Shown piece after piece: positions 1-10,900 of a stretch of DNA of 64,000 bases. The translations under genes and the position numbers were made by a program. The notes under the pieces are model-generated. The model saw only the letters and a program-made list of their open reading frames with translations, was not told the origin of the DNA and made no database searches. The first letter of the stretch is position 1. Every line of letters begins with the position of its first letter. The DNA is from Chionis minor (taxonomy: Eukaryota; Chordata; Aves; Charadriiformes; Chionididae), in the NCBI GenBank assembly GCA_013398295.1, contig VZSF01011264.1, forward strand, positions 124,001 through 188,000, written 5' to 3'.

Positions 1-575
1 TTTTGGTTGGAAGGGACTTTTAAGCTCATTGAGTCCAACCACCAACCCAAAGCTGCCCAACCCACCCCTGCCCCATGTCCCTCAGCACCACGTCTGCCCG
101 GCTGGGAAACACCTCCAGGGATGGCGACTCCACCACTGCCCTGGGCAGCCTCTGCCAGTGCTCGATGGCCCTTTTGGGAAAGACATTTTTCCTAATATCC
201 ATCCTAAACCTCCCCTGGTGCCACTTGAGGCTGTTTCCTCTTGTCCTACTGCCTGTTCCTTGGGAGAAGAGACAAAACCCCCCCTGGCTGCCCCCTCCTC
301 TCAGGCAGTGGCAGGGAGCGAGAAGGTCTCCCCTCAGCCTCCTCTTCTCCAGGCTGAACACCCCCAGCTCCCTCAGCCGCTCCTCAGCAGACTTGTGCTC
401 CAGCCCCCTCCCCAGCTCCGCTGCCCTTCCCTGGACACGCTCCAGCCCCTCCATGTCTGTCTGGTCGTGAGGGGCCCAAACCTGAAGCCAGGGTTCGAGG
501 TGGGGCCTCCCCAGTGCCCAGCCCAGGGGGACCATCACTGCCCCGCTCCTGCTGGCCACACTATTCCTGGTACAA
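1..575 (-). mobile_element. CR1 LINE fragment (3' part, reverse orientation)
   Basis: The reverse strand codes for the C-terminal part of the CR1 reverse transcriptase ORF, including [35 protein letters not shown] and [11 protein letters not shown], and then the GGTTGGACTCAATGAGCTTA-type 3' end. It is 5'-truncated and the 3' tail runs off the left edge of the window. The frame is degraded near the middle. It resembles the copy at 40365-41040. Confidence 0.9.
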
Positions 576-1199
576 TCATGCCTCAACTAGTGCTAATTCC
601 TGACACAGGCAAGGAATTTCTCTGGCATATCTTGCTCCATGCTCTTGAAGAGTTAAACAGCCGCATATCCCAGCTTTCAGCCAGCAGCTCTGCCTGCTTT
701 GCAGATCTGCCATCTTAGTTACTTAAAAGGCTGGAAAAAAGAACACACTGTGCCTTTTCCCTCTTGCCACTCCTGTCCTGTTTATCCCACTGGCAGGGTG
801 ATGGCCAGAGGGATGCAAGATGTGAGCTCACCACCGGTGCAGCCCTTTTAAAGCCTTTTTTCTTAAGTCCTTCTTATACTGTGGTGGTCGGAGATTAATT
901 TTCTACAACCAGATTTTTCATGGGAAGATGGAATCGCCAAGAACACAAATCTGCCATTCCCCCCCCCCCCCANTAGCATCACACACATAGTTCATCTCCT
1001 TTTTTTGAGTAGCTGTTTACTGTATTTTAAGATGTTAAAATATCTCGAAGTAACGCGGATGTGCCTGGCAGGCGCTGGTGATGGAGCTGCGGGTGTCCTG
1101 GTATCTCTGATGGTGAGGGGGTTTTAGGACCGCTCCCGTGCAGGTCACTGGCCAGTGGCAATTTCATCGGCCAAAGGTGAAAATCGCAGCCATTATGGA
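576..1199. other. Upstream flank of ACSL6, nothing recognised
   Basis: No coding similarity, RNA gene or repeat was recognised. It contains a run of C residues ending in CAN, with one N at 973, probably a homopolymer-linked assembly junction. Confidence 0.5.
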
Positions 1200-1460
1200 G
1201 CAAAGTTTCTCCCCTTCCCCTGCCGGGGCCATTCCAAGGGGGAAGGATGCTCCCGCGCACCAGCCGCCACCGTGGCCCCTTTTAAGAGGGAGCTGGAGGG
1301 TTCGGCAGGATGGGGAGAGGAGGAGGGTTGCTAAAAATACCGCCCTATGCTGGGGGAGCATGCGGTGCCCGCCGGGCCGGGCCGCCTGGCTGCGCCGGGA
1401 GCGCGCAGGGAGCGCGCAGGGAGCGCGCCGCAGTGCGCGGCCGCACGGCGCAGGGATGCT
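1200..1460 (+). promoter_or_regulatory. Probable ACSL6 core promoter and 5' UTR
   Basis: This stretch directly precedes the exon 1 ATG and becomes strongly GC- and CpG-rich from about 1360. A TATA-like / MEF2-like box, CTAAAAATAC, lies at 1331-1340; it matches the MEF2 consensus at nine of ten positions. If it acts as a TATA box, transcription would start near 1360-1370 and leave a 5' UTR of about 90 nt. Three tandem copies of an 11-nt unit, GGGAGCGCGCA (the last incomplete), lie at 1397-1428. A CArG-like CCTTTTAAGA is near 1277. The promoter role is inferred from position and composition; no transcript data are available. Confidence 0.6.
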
Positions 1461-1960
1461 CGCCCCGCTGCTGGGCTCCGCGGGCTCCGGCTGGCTGCTG
1501 CTGGGTGAGTGCCCCCCCCAAACCCCCTCGGCCCTCGGGATTTGCGCCCCCGTCCCCCTCCCACACGCCCCCCCCGCTCCATGTTTCCCGGCTCCTTCCC
1601 CGCAGCGGCAGAGAAACGCCGGGCCGGGCCCCCGGGAAACGACCTCTGGGCGCTGGTCTCCGCTCCGGGCCCGCTCTCCGGCTCGTCCCTCGGGAAATAT
1701 CCCGGAGTAAAGGGTATTTCCAGCGCTTTGAAGGGAAAAGGCCGGCGGGAGCGCGCGTTTCATGGCAGAGATGGAAATGGGATCTCCTGGAGCGAGCGAG
1801 TGGAAAGGCGGCACAATGAGATGCTCTTGCAGCGCTCCGCGGCACGCATTACATAATTTCTCTCAAATCGTCTCGCCGGTTTATTCCGCCGGTCCATCCT
1901 CGGGAAATTGGGAAGGAGGCTCCGTCTGGCGCGGGGGTGTGGAATAGGGCAGCGCTGTCG
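1230..1960. promoter_or_regulatory. CpG island over ACSL6 exon 1
   Basis: CpG dinucleotides are dense here, for example across 1361-1460 and 1600-1760, while the flanks at 600-1000 and 2040-2500 are AT-richer and CpG-poor. The island covers the presumed promoter, the exon 1 coding segment and the first few hundred bases of intron 1. The boundaries are judged by eye. Confidence 0.7.
1456..1504 (+). CDS. ACSL6: ACSL6 exon 1 (alternative N-terminus)
   Basis: It codes for 16 residues, [16 protein letters not shown], plus the first base of a Glu codon completed by exon 2. The residues line up without a gap with the N-terminal extension of the long mammalian ACSL6 isoform as I remember it (shared M-L, S, G-S, W-L, E-F positions). 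The donor is G|GTGAGT. The ATG has G at -3, a reasonable Kozak context. The segment is hydrophobic, so the long form would carry an additional N-terminal membrane-seeking stretch. An in-frame ATG at 1360 would add 32 residues; the homology begins at 1456, which is why that start is chosen. Confidence 0.85.
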
Positions 1961-4900
1961 TGCGTGTGCTGGGGCGTTACAGCCACTGGCCGGGGGTGAC
2001 CGTGTAGCCCATTGTTCCGTGGGCAGGTAACAACGATTCCAAGTGTGGCTGGACTACAAAATTATTGCAGGTCCGAAAGAGGAACTTCTCTGTAAGGTAT
2101 TTACAGGTTCAGCTTTAAATAATCTGCTGCGCTCCTTCAAAATCGAGCCCTTTGAATCTGTGTGAAGCACCTGTTCTAAGGAAAGGTAACGTTCAATGTC
2201 TGAGCTGTCTCCCCCTTTATCTACCAACCAGCTTCCCTCTAGGCAGGCAGGATTCCAAGGGGAAGAAGTAAAAGGGGAAAATGATTTTAAAAGACAGCAT
2301 GTGTGCATCATTAGGTAAATACTGGCGGGGGGAAGCACCAAGAATGGAAAATGTGTCATAATTATTTACGTTCATACCTACTTGCTGGTTTTGACTATGA
2401 AAAGGGATGGTTCACACTGGGGGGAAAAAAAAACGGGAATCTCCTATCTCCGGCCTGAGTTTTATCTCTGAAAATATCCTGGTGGCTGCCATTAAAGCCA
2501 GTGGGCGCACAGCTGCTTACATCAGCAGCTTGGATCAGCTGCTTTTGAACTGTAGCGAAACTCATGCAGCGCAAATATGGCCCAGGGGGAATTACATGGG
2601 TGAATCAGAAAGCAGGACTTGGCTCAGAGGCTGCAGGCAAGCGCTTGTTCCTGTATTTTGGGCCCCGAGGCCCCGGGGAATGCTCTGCGCTCCTTTACTG
2701 GATGCACCAGCCTTGTTTACGACAACGGGAGAACTGGGCTTGCTGGTAACAAGTCTCCTGTGTGAGCTCCTGCTCTCAGGCCTCCACGTCCACGCTGCAG
2801 TATTGATCCCTGTGCCTCCCGTCTCGGTGTTTACTCTGCTGCATCCAAACACGTCTCCCTTGTGTGTCCAACCATCCCCAGCTGCGGCTGTTTAGAATCA
2901 CAGAATCACTTGGGTTGGAAGAGACCTTCAAGATCATCGAGTCCAACCATCAACCTATGCCAAACCCACCCCTAACCCATGTCCCTCAGCACCACGTCTG
3001 CCCGGCTTTTAAATACCTCCAGGGACGGCGATTCCACCCCCTCCCTGGGCAGCCTGTTCCAATGCTTGAGAACCCTTTCGGGAAAGAAGTTTTTCCTAAT
3101 ATCCAACCTAGGTTGGATATCAGAGCCTTAGGTGTGGCTCTGACTCGTGGCCTTCCCTTAGTGCCTCGCTCAGCTTATTTTAGTGTGGATATGGCTTTAG
3201 CCTAACATTTTCATCTACAGAACAGTCGCCCTCGGAAGATGGACGTGCTGTTATTGCCATTGCAGTGGCACTCGTAGCAGCAGCCGAGATGTACGTCAAC
3301 ACAGGTCATAGAATCAGAGCCCTATTTTGGTTGGAAAAGGTCTTTAAGGTCATCGAGTCCAACCATAAAGCTAACGCTGCTGAGTCCACCACTAAACCGT
3401 GGAAGATGGATCCCACTGGAGAGGCGAGGGCCCTGCCTGACCCGCAGCGTGGCGCTTGCTTGCCCGTGTGCCTGCGGCTGCTGCTCTCATGCATGGTCTT
3501 GGTTTTCTGGTGGCCCCAACCCATCAGACCCCGCTCCATGCTGCAAAGGAGCCACAGTGGCTCAGATTTACTGAGCGAGGGACTCCTTGGCCGCTACAGC
3601 CCAGGGGGCAGCATTCTTGCTTATTGTAAATGAATTTCTGGCATCGTTACAAAGGTTCTGACTAGTTGAGAACAGGTCTGTAATGTTCACCTCAGTGATA
3701 CAATGGTAGAAGTCAGAGAAAGACAAAGCTAATTATTTCCTAACGTGCAGACTTGCATGGTCCGATGGATGCACAGTGTGGTATAGTAAAATAAAACAAA
3801 GCAAACAACCACCCCCCCGGGGGGGTTGCACGCTGGGCTGGTTTGGTTGAAGCAGTACGAGGTTATAGTTTACCCCTTGCTCCTCTCCCTTGAGTAAAAG
3901 TAGGAAACCCCAGAGACGCCTCTGCTCTTCTCTTCACCCCTTGTTTGACGTGGCTGCCACCCCGAGCCGCTCGCCCGCCCTGCCGTCCTGTCTTACCGCG
4001 AGGAAGAGGAGGGTTTGTTCTCCCGACTCCTGGCAGCTGCCAGAGCCCCCAGCGGGCGCCTGTGCCCACGTATGGAGGCACAAGAAGGGAATTCTGCCAT
4101 TGCAGTGGCCCTTTTCGCCGCCAGCACCTGCCCATCTCCAAGTGTTCCTCAGTGCGCGTTCGCGAAGGAAGCAGGAGGTTCATCTGGTGTTGCGATGGAC
4201 TTCTACAGTCCCTTTTCTGAACGCAGCGCTCGCAGTCTCACACAGGGGTCCTCGCTCATGCCCTGAAATTCAGGTCTCTGGATAAGAAATATTTCCCGCT
4301 GCGCTTTGTGCGTGGAACGGAGGAGATGCCCGAGGCTGCTCAGCCCAGCCCATGGAGTGCCGGCTGCTGCACAAGAGGCAAAGCCTGTGCTATTTGATGA
4401 GGTACATTTAGTTGCTTTTATTCTCCACCCCTCTATTACTGCTCCATTTGAACAGTTGCTAGATACCACCAAAAAGAAAGAGTAAATGTATTTGGATTTC
4501 CCCGCGTGCTTGCAGGGAAAGACAGCACACAGCAATTTTTCTTCGCTGCTCTGGACTAATCTAGACATTTATTTGATTCTTGTCTCCACGCTACTATGGA
4601 TATTACAAATATAATCAAGTAATGAAAAGAGGAGAAAAGCTTTGAAGACAGATGGTAAACTGAATTAACTGAATACCCACAGAAACAGGAAAGCTGACTT
4701 GGGAGCAAGCCAGGAACAAAGAAATACAACATTACATCAGTCAGAGTATAATTGCCGTTGTTTTGACGTCACCGAACACTGCAGAGCACCGCAGGGTTTA
4801 AACCTTTCCTCGTTATTACATTTCTGAGAGCTCTTTGAGAGAAATACCCACATCTTCCTTCTTTATCACTGCAGAGTCGCCTGAGTAACTTGTAGCTACC

Positions 4901-7900
4901 TAGAGGCAAACCGGGGCGAAGCCGAGGAAGCTGATGGTGGGTAACGGGACGCAGGCGTTTACCTCTTGGTAGATGCGCTGGCATCAAGGGCAGTTCTTTT
5001 CCCGTGGCTTTTTTCTTGGCTTTCCTAGATTATTTCTTCATGCAGACCCCAACAAAATTACCGACTTAGTCACCCTCTTTCTGATCAGAAAGGAACAGGA
5101 AACAAGCACATCTATTAATACAGGGTTTTTTTATTTTTAAGTGCTCTGCGCGTGTTCTTTGGTGATGGATCAATACAAGTAATGAGGTTTTTCCATCACT
5201 GCTATTTCTGCCTCTTGTGCTACCGCGCGAAGCCAAAGCCCTGCAGGTCCTTGGCACCGGGGTGCCATCTGTCGCTGCTGCCGCCCCGCGGGGCTGCGGC
5301 TGCCAGAGGCACGGGAGGGCCACCCGCAGTGCTCCGTCCCTGCCGTTTTCTGGCCTTGGCCTCTCTGGAGAAGGTACCAGTGTCCAAACTGCTTCGTCCC
5401 TCTCCTCCTCTCCCTCTGAACAGGAGGGCTTACACAGCTCCTGAACCCAGATAGCCTCTTACCCTGGAAACTAGACAAACGCAGTGGAGTAAGGCGTACC
5501 GGAGAGCACATGGCTTTAAAATATGGATAAACATGCTTGAAATAGATGTGTAAAACCCATGAAACCCCAGCGGAAGCCCTCCCGCTCCTTTCTGGGCGCT
5601 CCTGTAGTTTGCTGTGAGTCACACCTGGCTCTCCGGGGGCTTTTCTTCCCAGACGTGCTGATTCAGAGTCTTTGCAAATCCTTTTTCAGAGACTCTGAGG
5701 AACGTAGCGTTGCTCTGGTACAGCGTGATAGGGGTAAATGCTTTGCTGGGCTCGCACTGATTGCCACAGTGTGCCTTCAGTGCTTATTGATGGCGAGTCA
5801 TTTACTGTGTCAAATCCTCCTCCTGCCGTAAACATTGTCACGCAGCCTCCGAGGTGACCCGCGGCCGGTGGGGAGGCAGGCGCGGAGGAGGAGGGAAGGG
5901 ACTGGAGGAGGAAGGCTTTGCTTGATTTTGCTTCTTCCTTACACTCTGCATATAGATAAAATTATAAATGTTTTACCATTCTGCTGGAGGCTGCGCGGCG
6001 GAAAACCTGGTGGCTGGTGATGAGAAAGGGTAAGCCACGGAGACGAGCGGGGATTTTTAGCCAGGAAGAGTTTCAAAGCCACAGGGGTAGTTTGGCCACC
6101 ATGGTCACTCCGCAGGGCCTCGGAGCTGGACCCCACGGTCCCCGCTGCAGCCGAGCCTCATGCTCTCCTCACTCACTGCTCGGGCTTCTACAAGCAGCGA
6201 TACGGGTACGACGTGTGGCAGATGCTTTGGAAAAATAGGATGAAAAACGCAGCCCCTGCGCGGCGCGGGCCGAGTTCAGGGCAGACTTTGGCAAGACCTG
6301 CAGTGATTCTCCCACAAAACCCCGGCACTGCACTTGCTGCCCCGGGAGCTCCCCTGTGGCCACACAACTCTTCTGTTCTTTTCTTTCTGTGCTTTTCTGC
6401 CTCCCGTGCTGTGTGCTGTGCTACCCTCAAAAATGTGGAAAGAAGATAAATCCAACCGCTTTGCCCAAGGCATTTTCTGTTGTGTCACTTGCCGAAAAAA
6501 AAAAAAAAAGTCAATCAGTGGAAATCAACATCTCACTAGGAAAACCCCGGTTAAGGGAGGAAAAGTCTTTATATTTAGGTCTGTGTGCCACAGTGTCGCA
6601 AGACTGCAGCTCACATTTCCATTTGCTCATCGATGCGGCCGCTGTGGTGTAGATACAATCTCAGGAACGCCACATGCAAACTACAGTGAACAGTTTCCAC
6701 TTTATTACTGCACAATAATGCTGCAAAATCAGTGTTGGGTGAATGGGCCTTGGTAACACCAACGGGCTCCAGAGATACCTCGACTTTGTTACGTGGCTTT
6801 GCTCACCGAGGTCAACCGTGTCACTTGGCACAGGGAGCAGCGACTCCTGTCCGATGGGAATGCTGCACGAGCGGTCAGATGCCTGGGGATTCAGAAAAAG
6901 AACAACCCATGAGAAGGATCTTTTATCCGCCGTTGCCAGGGGCAGAGGTGGTTACCTGTACAAGCCCATCGTCTACTGGCTGGTCTCCAAGACAGCCCTC
7001 ACCACTCGCACTCCTGAGGGGCTTGGTGATGGTAGGAAGGAGAGGAGCACCAGTCCCAAGCCTGGGAACGGACACCTGGATGCTCCATCTGGACACCTGG
7101 GGTTGTGCTTTGACCAGGGATGAAGGGTGGTGGCTCTCGGGGCTGTCAGCCGGATGGCAGTCACCACAAAGCCTTCACTTCTGAGTTGCAGCTTCAGGTC
7201 CAGAAATGCAAGTGCTGAGGTGGCAGGGACCTGCTGTAGGGTGCCACCTCGGCTGGTCCTTCTGCAGACGCGTGACCCTTCCTGCTGTGAACACACTTTC
7301 ATTCCGGAAAATTGTTCCAGAAGCTCTTGCTCCAAAATTTTCCAAGTTTCAGCTCGGATTTGCCTATGACTAATCCAGATCCTGCTTGTTTGGATGCCAG
7401 CGTGATGTCTCAGCTAAGCCGTTTGTTTTCCTCCGGTGTTTCCTTCCCCAGCCCAGCCTCCTCTCGGAGGCAGTTGCCCACACGGCAGCTCTCTGTCCCC
7501 ATCCTGCTGGCTCCTGAGGCCGGGTGCCCTTCTCAGCCTGGCAGCTTTTCCCTGTGGAAGGGCTGGGGTCCTGCTGCCGTGGAGAGCGCGGGCAGTGCCT
7601 GGCTGGTGCAGAGGGCACCACGGCCCCCTTCGGGCCACCCCTTGATGTGCTGCTGGAGGGAAAGCTGGGCAGCTTCCTTTGCCCTGGCGAGGCAAGCCGA
7701 GCCGCTGCGATTGCTCATGGCTGAGAAGAGAAAGGGCTAAGATGACCCTTTCTTCTCCCACCGGCCATCGGGAAACTGAGGCTGAGTTGCCCCCGAGCAC
7801 AAGCTGGAGCAGCCCCTGGGCTGCACTGACCCCCACGGGCTGGTGACGGCGCCTGGGGAGAGACGGAGGCTCAGGAACAGCCTCCTCCGCGAAGGATGGA

Positions 7901-10900
7901 CAAGTGTCACCACACAGCGAGAGTCCGAGCCAGGTCCCCTCTGCCTCCAGAGCAACAAGCTGCTCCTTTCCCAGGGCTACCAACTCCCTAAAATCAGCTC
8001 AACGAGTGACACGGACATTACTGTGATTGAGAGATGGGACCAATGACTGGGGATGCGTCTTGTAGCCCTAGAAGCCCCTCTGGCCTGGCAAATTAAAAAA
8101 AAATGAGCAAATTCCCACTATGGTCTGGGAACACAGTGGAGAAGTGGCTCCTGCGTGTGCTGCTTGGGCAGAGAGCGGCCGGGGTGGCCGCAGTCGCTGC
8201 TAGATGGCACCAGACGAGAGCTGCGGCCAGGGAAAGCACGGAGGGGTTGGCTGAACTGGGATTAACTTTATTTTTTTCCTCCAAGGGCAAGTGTGAGCCG
8301 GTCGGCACAGGAACCAGCGCTGAAATTGCTAAACTGCTTTAATTTACGGGGTTTTGGCTTTGAAAAAGTATCTAGGGAGAGAGTAAATAATCCTGCTGTT
8401 GATTTAAATGAATCGGAAGTGATCTAAGCCAAACTTGCTCTGAAATTACAGAAGTGAATGGCGTGGATTTAAATATCTTTTTCTGCAGAGACCAGTAATT
8501 AGGTATAAAAAGTGGAAAGAACATTATTTAGAGCTCATTTCGAGTCTCTTTCCAATGGTGGAGAAAAAAAAAGACGACTATATTAGAATCCCTCTTGAAA
8601 TATTAGATGTATTTCACTTCCTATCTCCAACACATATCTCTGGTTTTAGGTAGAACCATTCTCCATAGCTCCAGATGACCTAATACAGGGGGGGGGTTGT
8701 GTTGTTGGGTTGTTTTGGGTTTGGTTTTTTTTTTTGGGGGGGGGTGGTGGTGGTGGTGGTTTTTCTTTTTCTCTTCCACCAAACGTTCAAATCCTTCCAT
8801 TTGAAGGAGCTTCAAAAGCTTCGCAAAAGTGACCCGGGTGGTCCATGATGGTCCTTCCACCATGGAGCAGCGATGGATTCCCACAGCCCCCTCCTCCCTT
8901 CGCCCCCCTCCCCCGGCACAGCCCACGCGTGGGTTTGGGGGGGGTTTTTTGGGACGGGGGGGAGCAATCCCCAGCGACCTCCTCCCTCCGCCCCTGCGGA
9001 ACGCCCCAGCCCCGCTTTTATTCGGCCTGAAAAGGGATTTTTGCAGGGGGCGAACGCGGCCGCCCTCCCCGGGCAGGCGGCTCCCGGGCGCTGAGAGGCT
9101 GCCGAGGGTGGTGTGATGCTCCCACCTGCCAACAGCCATTCAGGGCTGCCTTTCCTTTCGGAAAAAGGCATTTGCATATCCTCTGTTCACTTTATTTGGT
9201 TAAACAGGGCTGAAAAGGCAAAAGCTGTGGGTCACCGAGAGCGAAGAATGGGCTGTCTGAGAGCCTCCCCCCGCCTTAACTCTTCGAAACCTCCCTCCAG
9301 CCTCCCGGAGCGGCGCGTCTCAAAATATCCCCAAAGGGGGAATCTTGGAGGCTGCTTTTGGAGCAGGGAAGGGGAAGGGGGCTGGAGATGGGCGAAAGCC
9401 TGGCAGCAGGGAGGCGGCGAATTGCGCCGTGTCCCTCCGGACTGAAAATTGACTCACGGGCAGCAGCCGCGCAGGGATGGGGAGAGAGATTTTCAAGTTC
9501 AGCCTGGGCAGAAACATCCTCGCGGGGACCTGGAAATATCTGCGAAAACGTGAGAGCAAAAGCCACTCGCAGCAGTGCCAGGCACAGAAGCCGTTCTGCC
9601 TGCTGCTGGCTGGGAAGTCAGAAAGTGGAACTGACTGGCAACAAAAATATGGATAGCCTAATTGCTGCTGAAGTTAACAAAATCCAAGAAAAACAAACAA
9701 ACCAACCCCCCAAAACAAACCCAAACTAAAACAACAGCAAAGATCCTGAAACACAAACCTAGTGAAGTGTTTCAAAACGTTCAAACCATGTAACCGCTTC
9801 TCTCTCGCTGTCAGAAGAAAAGAAAGTTTCAGTGAAATATTTAACTTGGAATATTTAAGGGCATCTCAAACTTCAGCCCAACCACAGATTTCTCAAAAAA
9901 CCCTTCCCTGCGATGATCCCAGTCCCCCCTTTTCCCTCGTTTTTCTCCCTCGCTGCCGGGGGTACTGGAGCTCGGTGCGGGCTGTGGTTGGGGTCTGGGG
10001 CTGGTGGGTGCCGGGGTGCGGAACGCAGCCCCTGGAGCGGGGCAGGATGTGGCCCCTGCCCCTCACTGCACGCTGCGAAACGGAGCCCGTGCTCCTGGGC
10101 GCCTGTAGACTGCTTTGAGGATGACAGCTGGGAAGAGATGCATAAGCAATAAAATCATCGTCATGGGGTTATTTTTGTTCCCTTGCCATCCATTGGCATC
10201 CCTGCGGTGTAAGGAAATGGAGAGCTAGAGGGACAGGAGGCAGGAGGCAGAAACACTTGCCTGGTAGCCTCATATTAGTGTGCCTAATTATTGAATTAAT
10301 CCTCTATTCACACAATATGCTTCCTGCCTGCTGCTCTTTGTAAGCGGTCAAAAATATGTACTGTATAATCAATACAAGCGTAATATCTAACCAAAAAAAC
10401 ACAGAGAGAAAAAAAAGAGACTGCTAAAAAGAAACACAAGGGAGTAAAGTTCCCCCACCTTTTACATGACATTCATTATTTTAATTAGTGGCTGTTTTCT
10501 ATTTCTAGTCGTGGCAGGATTTTCCATGGATGGGCCTTAACGTAGAGATGCTGTTGGCAGATTTATTCTGTGACTGAAGCTTGCCCTGGGTTATGGGAAT
10601 GTCCTGAAAGATGAAGCAGTGTTTTTTTGTTGAGTTATCCTCAGAAGTGCCATGTGGGAGTCGGGGCCGTGGAGCTTGGAAAGCCCAGGAGGTGACGGGC
10701 CGGCTCTGAGCCCAGCATGGTTTCCTGGTGGCACAGCCTCGGTTAGCCGCTCCGATGGCTCTGCGTCCTCCTGGCTACAAGCATCACTCTGGTTAAAATT
10801 CAGCCTTAACCTGCGTTTCCCATTAATTTTGACAAAACATAAAAGCATAGAGGAATTCAATAGGTTACTCTCTCGTACAGTACTCTCACGTTGTGTTTGA

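Noticed and set aside
1..1200. Possible IL3/CSF2 cluster sequence upstream of ACSL6
   Set aside because: Only a CR1 fragment and featureless sequence are present. No cytokine exon is visible.
1138..1455. In-frame open extension upstream of the exon 1 ATG
   Set aside because: The frame is open, but similarity to the mammalian long isoform begins at 1456 and the upstream residues look like translated GC-rich promoter. It is kept only as a start-ambiguity finding.
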